Part shown: positions 22,223-31,736 of the stretch, piece after piece
Numbering within the stretch: the stretch's first letter is position 1
Layout of the letters: each line of letters starts with the position of its first letter
Source of the DNA: Spirogloea muscicola
Lineage: Eukaryota > Streptophyta > Zygnematophyceae > Spirogloeales > Spirogloeaceae
Length of the DNA: 49,684 bases
Assembly: GCA_009602725.1 (NCBI GenBank)
Contig: WELB01000263.1
Coordinates: forward strand, 46,563 to 96,246
Reading direction: 5' to 3'
Position numbers and translations under genes: made by a program
Notes under the pieces: model-generated
Databases searched by the model: none
What the model was told of the DNA's origin: nothing
The model's input: only the letters and a program-made list of their open reading frames with translations

Positions 22223-22948
22223 TTAGAGTCTCATTTCCATCCAGTGGTGCTTGATTCCAGCATCCAGAAACACCTCTTCTGATTGAAATATGTAGCCCAG
22301 GGACAAATAGAAGTTGCAAGCATCCAGCTGTGCTCCTAGGTAGCGACCGGCATAAGCCAACTGATGTGCCTCGTTCTGGGGAAAGCCACCGTGAGAGATG
22401 GCCTGTGCCATTGGCTGAGCACCTCCTCTGTCCTGCCATCCCTACCTGTGAGGCAGTGTTATAGCATGTTGGAAAGGTAAAGCTCACATGAATGGCAAGC
22501 ATAGTGGCCCTAACAACCCCCTGACGTCGAAAGTCCGGCGAAGTGGCAATGCGCCCGACCTTGGCAAGCTCACCTGGCGCCTTGTAAGTCAGGAGCCTAC
22601 CTGTAGGCGTAAAAATAGGAGATGGACTTGTAAGTTGCCCGTGCTCTGTGTGGAGTTCAAATTGCTACAATCCACCAGTGGAGGTCTTGACAAAGTCCTT
22701 GCTATGAACTTATCCGCAGCTTTTGCTTTTGCTTTTGCTCAGAGATCCCATCAGCCTTCTGCTGGTCACACACTGAGCTGATCCTTGAATCATGGGGAGG
22801 TCAGCTGCACCAGAGGCAGCACACCTGTGCCGGCTGGGACACTATTCACAAAAGCCAAGAAATGAGCAGCTCGTTTTGTTGCTTCGTGCACCAGGGCTCC
22901 TTCGTCAAACTCGTCAACTTCCTCTTCTGGACAAGGAACATGCACGAA
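22223..22948 (-). CDS. GNAT acetyltransferase (ElaA-like), first copy, 5' end unresolved
   Basis: Transfers an acetyl group from acetyl-CoA; ElaA-type substrates are unknown. Three exons join in phase on the minus strand: about 22948-22825 (EFDEGALVHEATKRAAHFLA, FVNSVPAGTG), 22600-22488 (RLLTYKAPGELAKVGRIATS, then PDFRRQGVVRATMLAIH) and 22414-22223 (QAISHGGFPQNEAHQLAYAG, then FYLSLGYIFQSEEVFLDAGI), stop TAA. RRQGVV fits the acetyl-CoA loop (Q/RxxGxG/A), and FYxSLGY...E.FLDAGI.H..M is the ElaA-type C-terminus. Intron donors are GTGTGC and GTGAGC. The first ~40 residues of the family are not located; they should lie right of 22948. The body looks intact. It is transcribed opposite to the four-helix genes and duplicated with them. 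Confidence 0.75.
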
Positions 22949-23039
22949 CTAATGAGTAACATCATCAACACGAGGCAATCAGGTTTTCCATTGCTTGCCT
23001 TCATGAGGCTGCTACACAGAACTTTATGAAGGGGCACCT

Positions 23040-23640
23040 CCTAACAGTGTAAAGGCTATGACCAGCCAATGAGGCTAATGAGGGGAAGACGTGCCAACCA
23101 CCTGAAGGCCGTAAGTTTGATACGAGAAATTAAGTTGGCAATTCTCAAAGCAGCAGCGCGAGCCCTTATTCACTTAAGATGAGAGCCCAAGGGAGTGCTA
23201 AAAGTTGGCACCCCAACCTTCTGGAACTCCCTGACCAATCACAAAGACGTCATGCCGGATCCGCCTGTATTGTCCGAACTGCAGTCAACAGCGGATCGGA
23301 CGGTATATGTTGTGCTAAGTACTTCTCACGGGCATTGCAACATGAGCATTGGCATGCGACGAGTCCTGGCGTCATAGAAAATATCAAAGGATGTCCGGCG
23401 AACTCGGCCTGGCGGCGACTAGGCAGCTGGCACTGGCCGCTAGGTCCTAAGCGCTACCGGAAATGAGCTGGAACGAAGCAGTAGTTGACGATCAGCACGG
23501 CGGCATGCAGATCTGGCATCCAGAAGCGTAGAACTCACTCCTCCTGTTTAGCTACTTTCACGACTGTCACGCTGCTCATTGCGCCGGATTATGCGCGCCG
23601 CTCTGGCCGCACACAGCAGCCATAGTCCGCCGCGGGAGCG
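23040..23640. other. No gene firmly recognised
   Basis: This DNA may hold the first exon and promoter of the GNAT gene. A (CGG)n run follows at 23660-23692. Only short frames were seen. Confidence 0.3.
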
Positions 23641-23859
23641 CCCCGGACACAGCAAGCTGCGGCGGCGGCGGCGGCGGCGGCGGAGACGGCAATCTGACCT
23701 GCTGCGGCAGCACCAGCTCTGGCCTGGACAAGCGGGGCGGAATGAAGCCCGCACCGTCAAGGGACCGAGTCACCAACAGGTAGTACTGGTTTTCGCGCAC
23801 CGTCCATCCGACAGGCGATCGATCAGCCAGCCAGCAGCCAGCAGATCGCGGCCGTCCGG

Positions 23860-24007
23860 AGAAAGGGCTCGCCCATTGAGGATAGGGGCAGGAAAAAGCC
23901 AGCCCAGAAAAGAATGAACGAAGGACGAGAAGGGGCCAGGGGAAGTACGAAGAATAACAAGCACAGAAAAGAAGCGAAGCAGGTACGAAGCACTCAGTAA
24001 CCCCTGC
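23860..24007 (-). mobile_element. Retrotransposon 3' tail, minus strand, cut by the gap
   Basis: Reverse complement reads GGGGTTACTGAGTGCTTCGT (ORF stop region), then the 3' UTR and the hairpin GGCTGGCTTTTTCCTGCC with a GGGCGAGCCC box. The intact continuation is at 31202-31465. The contig therefore ends inside a dispersed repeat. Confidence 0.7.
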
Positions 24008-24517
24008 NNNNNNNNNNNNNNNNNNNNNNNNNNNNNNNNNNNNNNNNNNNNNNNNNNNNNNNNNNNNNNNNNNNNNNNNNNNNNNNNNNNNNNNNNNNNN
24101 NNNNNNNNNNNNNNNNNNNNNNNNNNNNNNNNNNNNNNNNNNNNNNNNNNNNNNNNNNNNNNNNNNNNNNNNNNNNNNNNNNNNNNNNNNNNNNNNNNNN
24201 NNNNNNNNNNNNNNNNNNNNNNNNNNNNNNNNNNNNNNNNNNNNNNNNNNNNNNNNNNNNNNNNNNNNNNNNNNNNNNNNNNNNNNNNNNNNNNNNNNNN
24301 NNNNNNNNNNNNNNNNNNNNNNNNNNNNNNNNNNNNNNNNNNNNNNNNNNNNNNNNNNNNNNNNNNNNNNNNNNNNNNNNNNNNNNNNNNNNNNNNNNNN
24401 NNNNNNNNNNNNNNNNNNNNNNNNNNNNNNNNNNNNNNNNNNNNNNNNNNNNNNNNNNNNNNNNNNNNNNNNNNNNNNNNNNNNNNNNNNNNNNNNNNNN
24501 NNNNNNNNNNNNNNNNN
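24008..24517. other. Assembly gap (510 N)
   Basis: A run of N joins two contigs. It lies exactly at the end of the identical duplicated segment. Confidence 0.99.
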
Positions 24518-24527
24518 CTTCCGATCT
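24518..24527. other. Illumina adapter remnant at contig edge
   Basis: CTTCCGATCT, the 3' end of the standard Illumina adapter, is the first sequence after the gap. The homologous position in the first unit (about 17524-17533) has plain CCG repeat, and alignment starts at the next base (17534/24528). Confidence 0.85.
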
Positions 24528-24922
24528 ACCGCCGCACCCGCCGCCGCTGCCGCCGCCGCCGCCTCCGCCGCCGTCAGCGGAACCGCCACGCCGTCGCCGG
24601 AGGCGGGTACGAGCAGCAGCCGGCTGACCGGATGCTCTGCGCCCTCACAGCGGGCAGCATCTCCGACAATTCTAGATTCCATAAGCTCGTGTCTACCTGG
24701 TCCACCATCTCCTACGCATCTCAGTGCCTCAGTGCCTCCTCGTGGAGGCGGCCACGCTCAAATGTGTCCACCCACAGGGTAAGCCCAGCCTGTCTCCTAG
24801 CGCAAGCGCAGTCGCGTCTTGGGTGCATCTCACTTGCCTCCTGCATCAGGGACGCGCCAACCGCACAGCATCTACCTGCACAAAATCAACCTCTACTTTT
24901 CAAAACTGCTGGTGGCAGCAAC

Positions 24923-26320
24923 ATGATATTTGAGGAGCACGGCGGCAGGAGCTCGCGCACGAACGATTCGGAAGGCGGCAGTAGCTCGCCAGTGGACCCT
25001 GCGGACAGTGCGGATGTCGATTCACTTGCCTTACGCATCCGACGCGCGCTACCCGAAGGAATACTACTGCATGACATAATGGTATACCATGGTGTGCCAC
25101 AAACGCAGCAAGCGCAACTCGCACAGAATCTACATGCACAGTATCAACTTATCATATCCACAAGTGCCGTTGGCAGCCCTGTAAGAAATCAAGATCAGGG
25201 CCGCAGTAGGTTGCCAGAGCTCCCTCCGAATGCGGTTGCCAAATTACAAGAATACGCTAGCGCAGTGGGTCAGCAGACTTTGGGGAGCCTTTCTCCCAAG
25301 AAGATCTCAAATATCTGGGCCGACAGCGTACGCCTCGCCGTCTCCAACACGTTAGAGATCCTGGCGACGGTATTGGCTGTTTCAACCCATTAGCCTGGCT
25401 GTGAATGGCAGCTCGCATCCGCTGCTATATAGATCAGAGCAGATTGGTCTAAACTCGGTGGGCAATTAGCCTGCATGTAAGGAGCTTTGACCTGACTTAT
25501 CTGCTCATTGCCACTCATTGTCCAGACACCAGCTGTCGAACATGTACATAATCTCTAGATGTTATTTGTCACTTACACTGATGCTCTCATAAGCTCAACT
25601 TAAGAATGCTGTTGGCATTGTGTTGTGCAGGCTCCGCAGGTGGGCATGGCCTTCGCTATTCTGAATGTATTATTGAGGCTTCAAGAGATCCAGACGGCCG
25701 TCAATCGAGATATGGTCATGACGTTATATTACCTCCTGGCGCTTCAAACAAGAGTGCTGGAAGTGATGCATACTGGCGATGCAAATGTGGAGGAGGATGC
25801 ACGTCAGCTAGCCGTCGCTATCAGCTGCACTGTCATCTTCATCTATACCTACCTGAGGCGTTGGCGCTTCAACTATCTTAGCAAGGTCAGCAGCAGAATG
25901 GAAGGGGCAGAAGTACTAACATGGTACCACGCTTTCTTAAGCTCGTGAAGCGACTGTTGCCTGCTTGCTCTTGATTTGCACGTCTTGAGTTGCTGCATTT
26001 AAATTGCAGGTATTGGGAAGCTTGTATTGTCTTGTTAGCTATTAGCTGTTAGCTATTTTGTATCATCTCATCGCTGTGAAGGCCTGTACCTATCCACAAA
26101 TATCCTGCTCCTTTCAATTGAAACTGGACTTTAATTGCACTTACAGGCCCTAGTGGCACGGGCTTACAAGATTAGGCTGGCAACATACAAGGAAGAAATC
26201 ACACGGCGAGTGGACCTTCTCTTTTTTGACCTGCACATAATTGGCCAGGAGAGGAATGATTCTAATAGGCAGCAAATGTTGTCGCTCCTGAGGCGATTGG
26301 GTGGTCCTGCTTGTTGTTAA
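24923..26320 (+). CDS. Four-helix-bundle (HeLo/MLKL-like) gene, copy B
   Basis: Best-preserved copy: exons 24923-25369 (149 codons), 25631-25885 (85) and 26147-26320 (57 plus TAA), all phase 0, giving 291 residues. Residues 1-130 are polar and probably disordered at first (SSRTNDSEGGSSSPVDPADS), then helical. The bundle follows: LAVSNTLEILATAPQVGMAF, LNVLLRLQEIQTAVNRDM, a long second helix, CTVIFIYTYLRRWRFNYLSK and ALVARAYKIRLATYKEEITR. This order matches MLKL N-terminal and fungal HeLo-type domains, which drive membrane-linked cell death in other organisms; the match is by pattern, not by search. The start is the first ATG after the acceptor GGTGGCAG|CAAC. No kinase, NB-ARC or other C-terminal domain follows, so it would act as a stand-alone bundle or adaptor. 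Exons are far more diverged from copy A than introns are. Confidence 0.6.
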
Positions 26321-27182
26321 CCTGCAGACCCTGCAGGTAACAGGAATACTACCGTCTTGTCAAGCAGTTGCCAAGTCTGACGAGCATGCTTATGGTGAAA
26401 GTTTGTACCTAACCAACGACTTGACTGCTTCTCTTACTTCTGACTGAGCTTGTTGCACTTTGCAGGCTCTTGTGGCACAGACCGACAAGCTTAGGCTGGC
26501 AACACACAAAACAATCAGCTGCAGTTGAGATATGTCTTTGGACCCGCAAGTGCATGGCCAGGAAAAAGGTGGTGCTAGACGGCAGCAAGTGGCGTTGTTC
26601 CAAGGACTGGAACTGTGGCAGGGAGGCAAGGCCACCAGCGGTTGTTTCATGGTAGCGCGCAGAAGGTCATGAGCCATCTCCCTAGATCTCGGCAGATTTG
26701 GGAAAAGCTTGGCTCAGGTTCACATGCAAATGACATCTCATAGACAGCCTTGAAGCAACCGCCCAACGGCAGAATGAAAGACAACAGATTGCCGAAGTCT
26801 CTACCTTGAAGCAGGGCTGCAAGAAGCTTTTGCAATTCTGGCAGAGTATCATAAGAAGGCATGTGAAGGATAACTGCTGCAAAGTTTTCAGGTGTGACGA
26901 GGAGTGGTTGTTCCAGACATGGAAGTATTGCAAGTTGGTGTTGGTGGAGCCTATTTTCCTGCAAGATTGTACTGATGCAGCTTTGACCAAGGTGCTGGCC
27001 CATACGTCATTCCTATTGTGAGCTACACAATGTATCGACCGCTGCAGGGGCAGATTCTGCTGTTGGCAATTTCCGGCACATGCAATTGAGGCAGAGACAT
27101 AGATCTGAAGACGTTGAGCCCTTTCAGCCGCTGAATCCTTGTGACCTCCCATTGCATATGTTAGAAGGTTGACTTCAGCATC
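26321..27182 (+). pseudogene. Relic exon and decayed 3' sequence of family copy B
   Basis: The duplicate last exon starts at 26466 after TTTGCAG and reads ALVAQTDKLRLATHKTISCS, then TGA. It differs from the copy A relic at about 4 of 64 bases. Downstream frames are broken differently in A and B (for example, B lacks one G near 26542). Confidence 0.5.
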
Positions 27183-30100
27183 CCCATGTACTGTCTGTGC
27201 CCTTATCATTGTTTGGCTACATTTTCGTATTATTCATTCATCCTGCCGCTTGCATTGCATAATAACTAATTTCGTTGAAGTAAAACCTTTCAAAGGGCTA
27301 CTCTTGGCAGCTCTCATGCTCAGTCTCGCAAGATCTTTGTGCGAGTGAAAGCGCTGTTGCAGAGCTTGGGTAGTTCTGTGAGAGGCCAGCCCAGGAAACG
27401 AATGGACAAAGGAGCATTGCCGATAGTCAACGCCCTTTCATCCACGTCGAAAAGCTAGATTCCATATCACCACAAAGTATTCATTTTGAGCGGAAATTGT
27501 CAGCTCCTCGAGCTTGGGCAAAGCAGCTAAGCCTCTTGCGCAAGACCACGTCATATGATGCAAGATGCATATGCAAGTCTAGATGGAAAACCTTCTGTGA
27601 CTGCCCTGGTCGCCTGCGGATTGCCCGCAGGCCCACTGTGTTTGCCATAAGAGTTGACACTTAAGAATGCTTCTTTGGCGAAGGATTCTACTGCATACTA
27701 GGCCATCGTGAAATTGAGGTTGTAGAGCCTCTTGAGAGCACTGATTGTAGTAATTATTGGGGCGATTTGAGAGTCTCAAGAAGATGAAGGTCACAAAGCA
27801 AGATACCAAGCATGGGTTCACGAATAGCAGCTGTTCGACTCATCTCGTACAGAGTACCTGTTGCAAGAAAGTTGCCAGCAAGCTGTTCATACCTGGATGC
27901 AGGGTATTGTATCATGTTCAGGTGTTAACTTACATAGAGTTCAGCACAAACAGCCCACGCCCCGTCCAAAAACAAGATCAGCTTGCTATTATTTGCAGCT
28001 CGGCTTGCAGGTCTACAGCATTCTATTATCTGAAATGTGGGGGACGGTTGTGAACCTCTGCCTTGCACCCCTGCACAGCTCGTGCGTTAGCTGCTGGCTC
28101 AAACTTTGTCTTTGCAGGCTCTACTCTGAAGCACCAATCTGCAAATCCTGCTGGCAATCTGGCTATTCTTAGGCGCCTCCATCCAACCATTTGCCACAAC
28201 AAGAACCTGGAGCTGGATGGACCTTCGCGGCCAAGGCCAGGGCTCCTATATTGGGCGCACCCGAGTGCATGCACCTTCTCAGCAAGACCTTGACATCAGT
28301 GTGCTGCGTCTCAACCTGCGTGTGTGACATTGGGCACGAAGATATGACTGTTTGCTGAAGAGACGCCGTTCACGATAAACAGCACCATTTAACAGCCAGA
28401 GCACGCAGATTACAGGTGCCGCTCCTTGGCCTGGAAACCTTACACTTTAAACCATGCTTTCTGCTGTGGCCAAGCATTACTCCCCACCGCAATAATCTCC
28501 GCAGAGCCTCGTACAAGCGTTGAGACTCCACATGCCCCCTGTCAAGAATCTGCGCGCAGATTGTGAGATTCTCCCCCGCAGCAGCAGCTCGGGCGGCTAG
28601 TAATGCAGCCCAAGGGAAGGCATTGCTCATATTCTCTGAGTAGAAGGGCCAGCTGCCATCAGCCTGATGAGGTAACACACGCTGTACGTCAGACAAGGAC
28701 CTCGAGCCCTTGCCCCATATACCGCGCTATTCCTTGCAGGACACCAGCAACGTCGGATGGCGAGAGTGGCGGAGCTAGAGATTGGCAGCAATGATATTGC
28801 ATTGCAGGGGCAACCCCTGCGTGCAGCTTGACATGTCTCCAGAGCTAGGGGTATTCAAAGCCACTTCAGTCTTAGATACAATGAAGCAACAGCTGCTCAC
28901 TTGTTCCAAAGAGCAACAGCAACAGCAGACAGGTGCGTGCAGCAATGCAGCTATTATTGGCTGCTACACAGGCGGCGGCTATGCATGGCCTAGCCCAATG
29001 GCATCCGATACACTGGGCGAGAATGGCAATAGCAGCAAAGGAGGGTAGATTACTAGGTGTCTTTCTAGAAGGCCCAATTTTCAATCGGTATTTTGGATCA
29101 GCCAGTAGCAACATGTTCTGGTCAGAAAGGCATTCCCTGCATAGAAATTATCAATGCTTCAGGAGGAGCTTTGCCTGATGCTTGCAGCCAATCTACGGCT
29201 AAATAGGCATGTCAAAGGTGGCAAGCAACGGGGTTACCACTGCTGCACATTGCCAATACAAGCGGCATGGTTAACAAAAGCTAGCCACATAGCCATAGTT
29301 GCTGCGGAGTATCATAGGAACTTACAAGTATGTACAGTGACCGGCAAGTAGAAAGACTGTGTAGAGTCCCTCCACGTCCTTGTTGAAGAGCTTATCACAT
29401 CATATCAATATCTCTTTAAGTAGCCATATCTTAGAGTCTCATTTCCATCCAGTGGTGCTTGATTCCAGCATCCAGAAACACCTCTTCTGATTGAAATATG
29501 TAGCCCAGGGACAAATAGAAGTTGCAAGCATCCAGCTGTGCTCCTAGGTAGCGACCGGCATAAGCCAACTGATGTGCCTCGTTCTGGGGAAAGCCACCGT
29601 GAGAGATGGCCTGTGCCATTGGCTGAGCACCTCCTCTGTCCTGCCATCCCTACCTGTGAGGCAGTGTTATAGCATGTTGGAAAGGTAAAGCTCACATGAA
29701 TGGCAAGCATAGTGGCCCTAACAACCCCCTGACGTCGAAAGTCCGGCGAAGTGGCAATGCGCCCGACCTTGGCAAGCTCACCTGGCGCCTTGTAAGTCAG
29801 GAGCCTACCTGTAGGCGTAAAAATAGGAGATGGACTTGTAAGTTGCCCGTGCTCTGTGTGGAGTTCAAATTGCTACAATCCACCAGTGGAGGTCTTGACA
29901 AAGTCCTTGCTATGAACTTATCCGCAGCTTTTGCTTTTGCTTTTGCTCAGAGATCCCATCAGCCTTCTGCTGGTCACACACTGAGCTGATCCTTGAATCA
30001 TGGGGAGGTCAGCTGCACCAGAGGCAGCACACCTGTGCCGGCTGGGACACTATTCACAAAAGCCAAGAAATGAGCAGCTCGTTTTGTTGCTTCGTGCACC

Positions 30101-31215
30101 AGGGCTCCTTCGTCAAACTCGTCAACTTCCTCTTCTGGACAAGGAACATGCACGAACTAATGAGTAACATCATCAACACGAGGCAATCAGGTTTTCCATT
30201 GCTTGCCTTCATGAGGCTGCTACACAGAACTTTATGAAGGGGCACCTCCTAACAGTGTAAAGGCTATGACCAGCCAATGAGGCTAATGAGGGGAAGACGT
30301 GCCAACCACCTGAAGGCCGTAAGTTTGATACGAGAAATTAAGTTGGCAATTCTCAAAGCAGCAGCGCGAGCCCTTATTCACTTAAGATGAGAGCCCAAGG
30401 GAGTGCTAAAAGTTGGCACCCCAACCTTCTGGAACTCCCTGACCAATCACAAAGACGTCATGCCGGATCCGCCTGTATTGTCCGAACTGCAGTCAACAGC
30501 GGATCGGACGGTATATGTTGTGCTAAGTACTTCTCACGGGCATTGCAACATGAGCATTGGCATGCGACGAGTCCTGGCGTCATAGAAAATATCAAAGGAT
30601 GTCCGGCGAACTCGGCCTGGCGGCGACTAGGCAGCTGGCACTGGCCGCTAGGTCCTAAGCGCTACCGGAAATGAGCTGGAACGAAGCAGTAGTTGACGAT
30701 CAGCACGGCGGCATGCAGATCTGGCATCCAGAAGCGTAGAACTCACTCCTCCTGTTTAGCTACTTTCACGACTGTCACGCTGCTCATTGCGCCGGATTAT
30801 GCGCGCCGCTCTGGCCGCACACAGCAGCCATAGTCCGCCGCGGGAGCGCCCCGGACACAGCAAGCTGCGGCGGCGGCGGCGGCGGCGGCGGAGACGGCAA
30901 TCTGACCTGCTGCGGCAGCACCAGCTCTGGCCTGGACAAGCGGGGCGGAATGAAGCCCGCACCGTCAAGGGACCGAGTCACCAACAGGTAGTACTGGTTT
31001 TCGCGCACCGTCCATCCGACAGGCGATCGATCAGCCAGCCAGCAGCCAGCAGATCGCGGCCGTCCGGAGAAAGGGCTCGCCCATTGAGGATAGGGGCAGG
31101 AAAAAGCCAGCCCAGAAAAGAATGAACGAAGGACGAGAAGGGGCCAGGGGAAGTACGAAGAATAACAAGCACAGAAAAGAAGCGAAGCAGGTACGAAGCA
31201 CTCAGTAACCCCTGC
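27183..31215. repeat. Duplicated segment, second copy (identical to 19975-24007)
   Basis: See first copy. On this side the sequence continues without a gap into the retrotransposon ORF end (CCCCTGC|TAAGCAGCCTCAGG), so this copy is the contiguous one. Confidence 0.9.
29431..30156 (-). CDS. GNAT acetyltransferase (ElaA-like), second copy
   Basis: Same three exons as the first copy, shifted by 7208: about 30156-30033, 29808-29696 and 29622-29431, stop TAA. No difference was seen in exons or introns. If the duplication is real these are two identical genes; if it is an assembly error there is only one. Confidence 0.75.
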
Positions 31216-31465
31216 TAAGCAGCCTCAGGTCAGAGAGACCCCAGGTTCCTGGAAGCGGGTCCCCTGGCCAGAGCCAGAGGCAGCAGCGAGGGCTCTGCCT
31301 GCACGCAGGTGCAGCGCGCGGGCCATAGACCTCTGCAGCGAGACGGCCAAGCGCATGCGGTACACCTGCGCTAGCGACCCTGCTGCATGGGAGTTCACCG
31401 GCTCCCCATGGAAGCGGCGGACAATGGCGTGGCGTGAGAGCTGGTTGAGCAGCTCGAGTCCAGAG
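31202..31465 (-). mobile_element. Retrotransposon ORF2 C-terminal fragment with 3' tail
   Basis: Minus strand reads LLNQLSRHAIVRRFHGEPVN, then GSLAQVYRMRLAVSLQRSMA and RALAAASGSGQGTRFQ, with stop TGA at 31202-31204. It lies about 270 bases upstream of the SerRS-like start codon. Confidence 0.75.
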
Positions 31466-31559
31466 GAGCCTGCCCCCTCCTCCGACCCCCTGCGCCGCCA
31501 TCTGCCCGGCCGCCTTACCGCCCCCCTCGCCTCCAACTCGCCTTGGTCTCCGGGAATCC

Positions 31560-31577
31560 GCCAACCCTCCGCCGCCT

Positions 31578-31616
<39 letters not shown>

Positions 31617-31617
31617 A
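31560..31617 (+). repeat. CCG triplet repeat
   Basis: Nearly pure (CCG)n of about 19 units in the 5' region of the SerRS-like sequence, probably 5' UTR. Confidence 0.7.
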
Positions 31618-31736
31618 GCCATTCAGAACGAAACAGTGGCGCTGCACGAGCCGTCTCGGCCGCCTCCGGCTGCCATTCGCCAGGCTGCGAGCACCTCGCG
31701 CCGATTCTGCTGCGCTGCTAGTCCTGCGGCGTCGAG

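Larger units (their letters stand above)
19975..24007. repeat. Duplicated segment, first copy (identical to 27183-31215)
   Basis: Every stretch I compared is the same as 27183-31215 at a constant offset of 7208, and all conceptual translations match. The last mismatch on the left is at 19974/27182. The right end coincides exactly with the N gap, within a retrotransposon end. Confidence 0.9.

Noticed and set aside
23576-24682. 368-residue minus-strand frame
   Set aside because: It is an artefact of reading through the 510-base N gap; the flanks are a triplet repeat and a retrotransposon tail.
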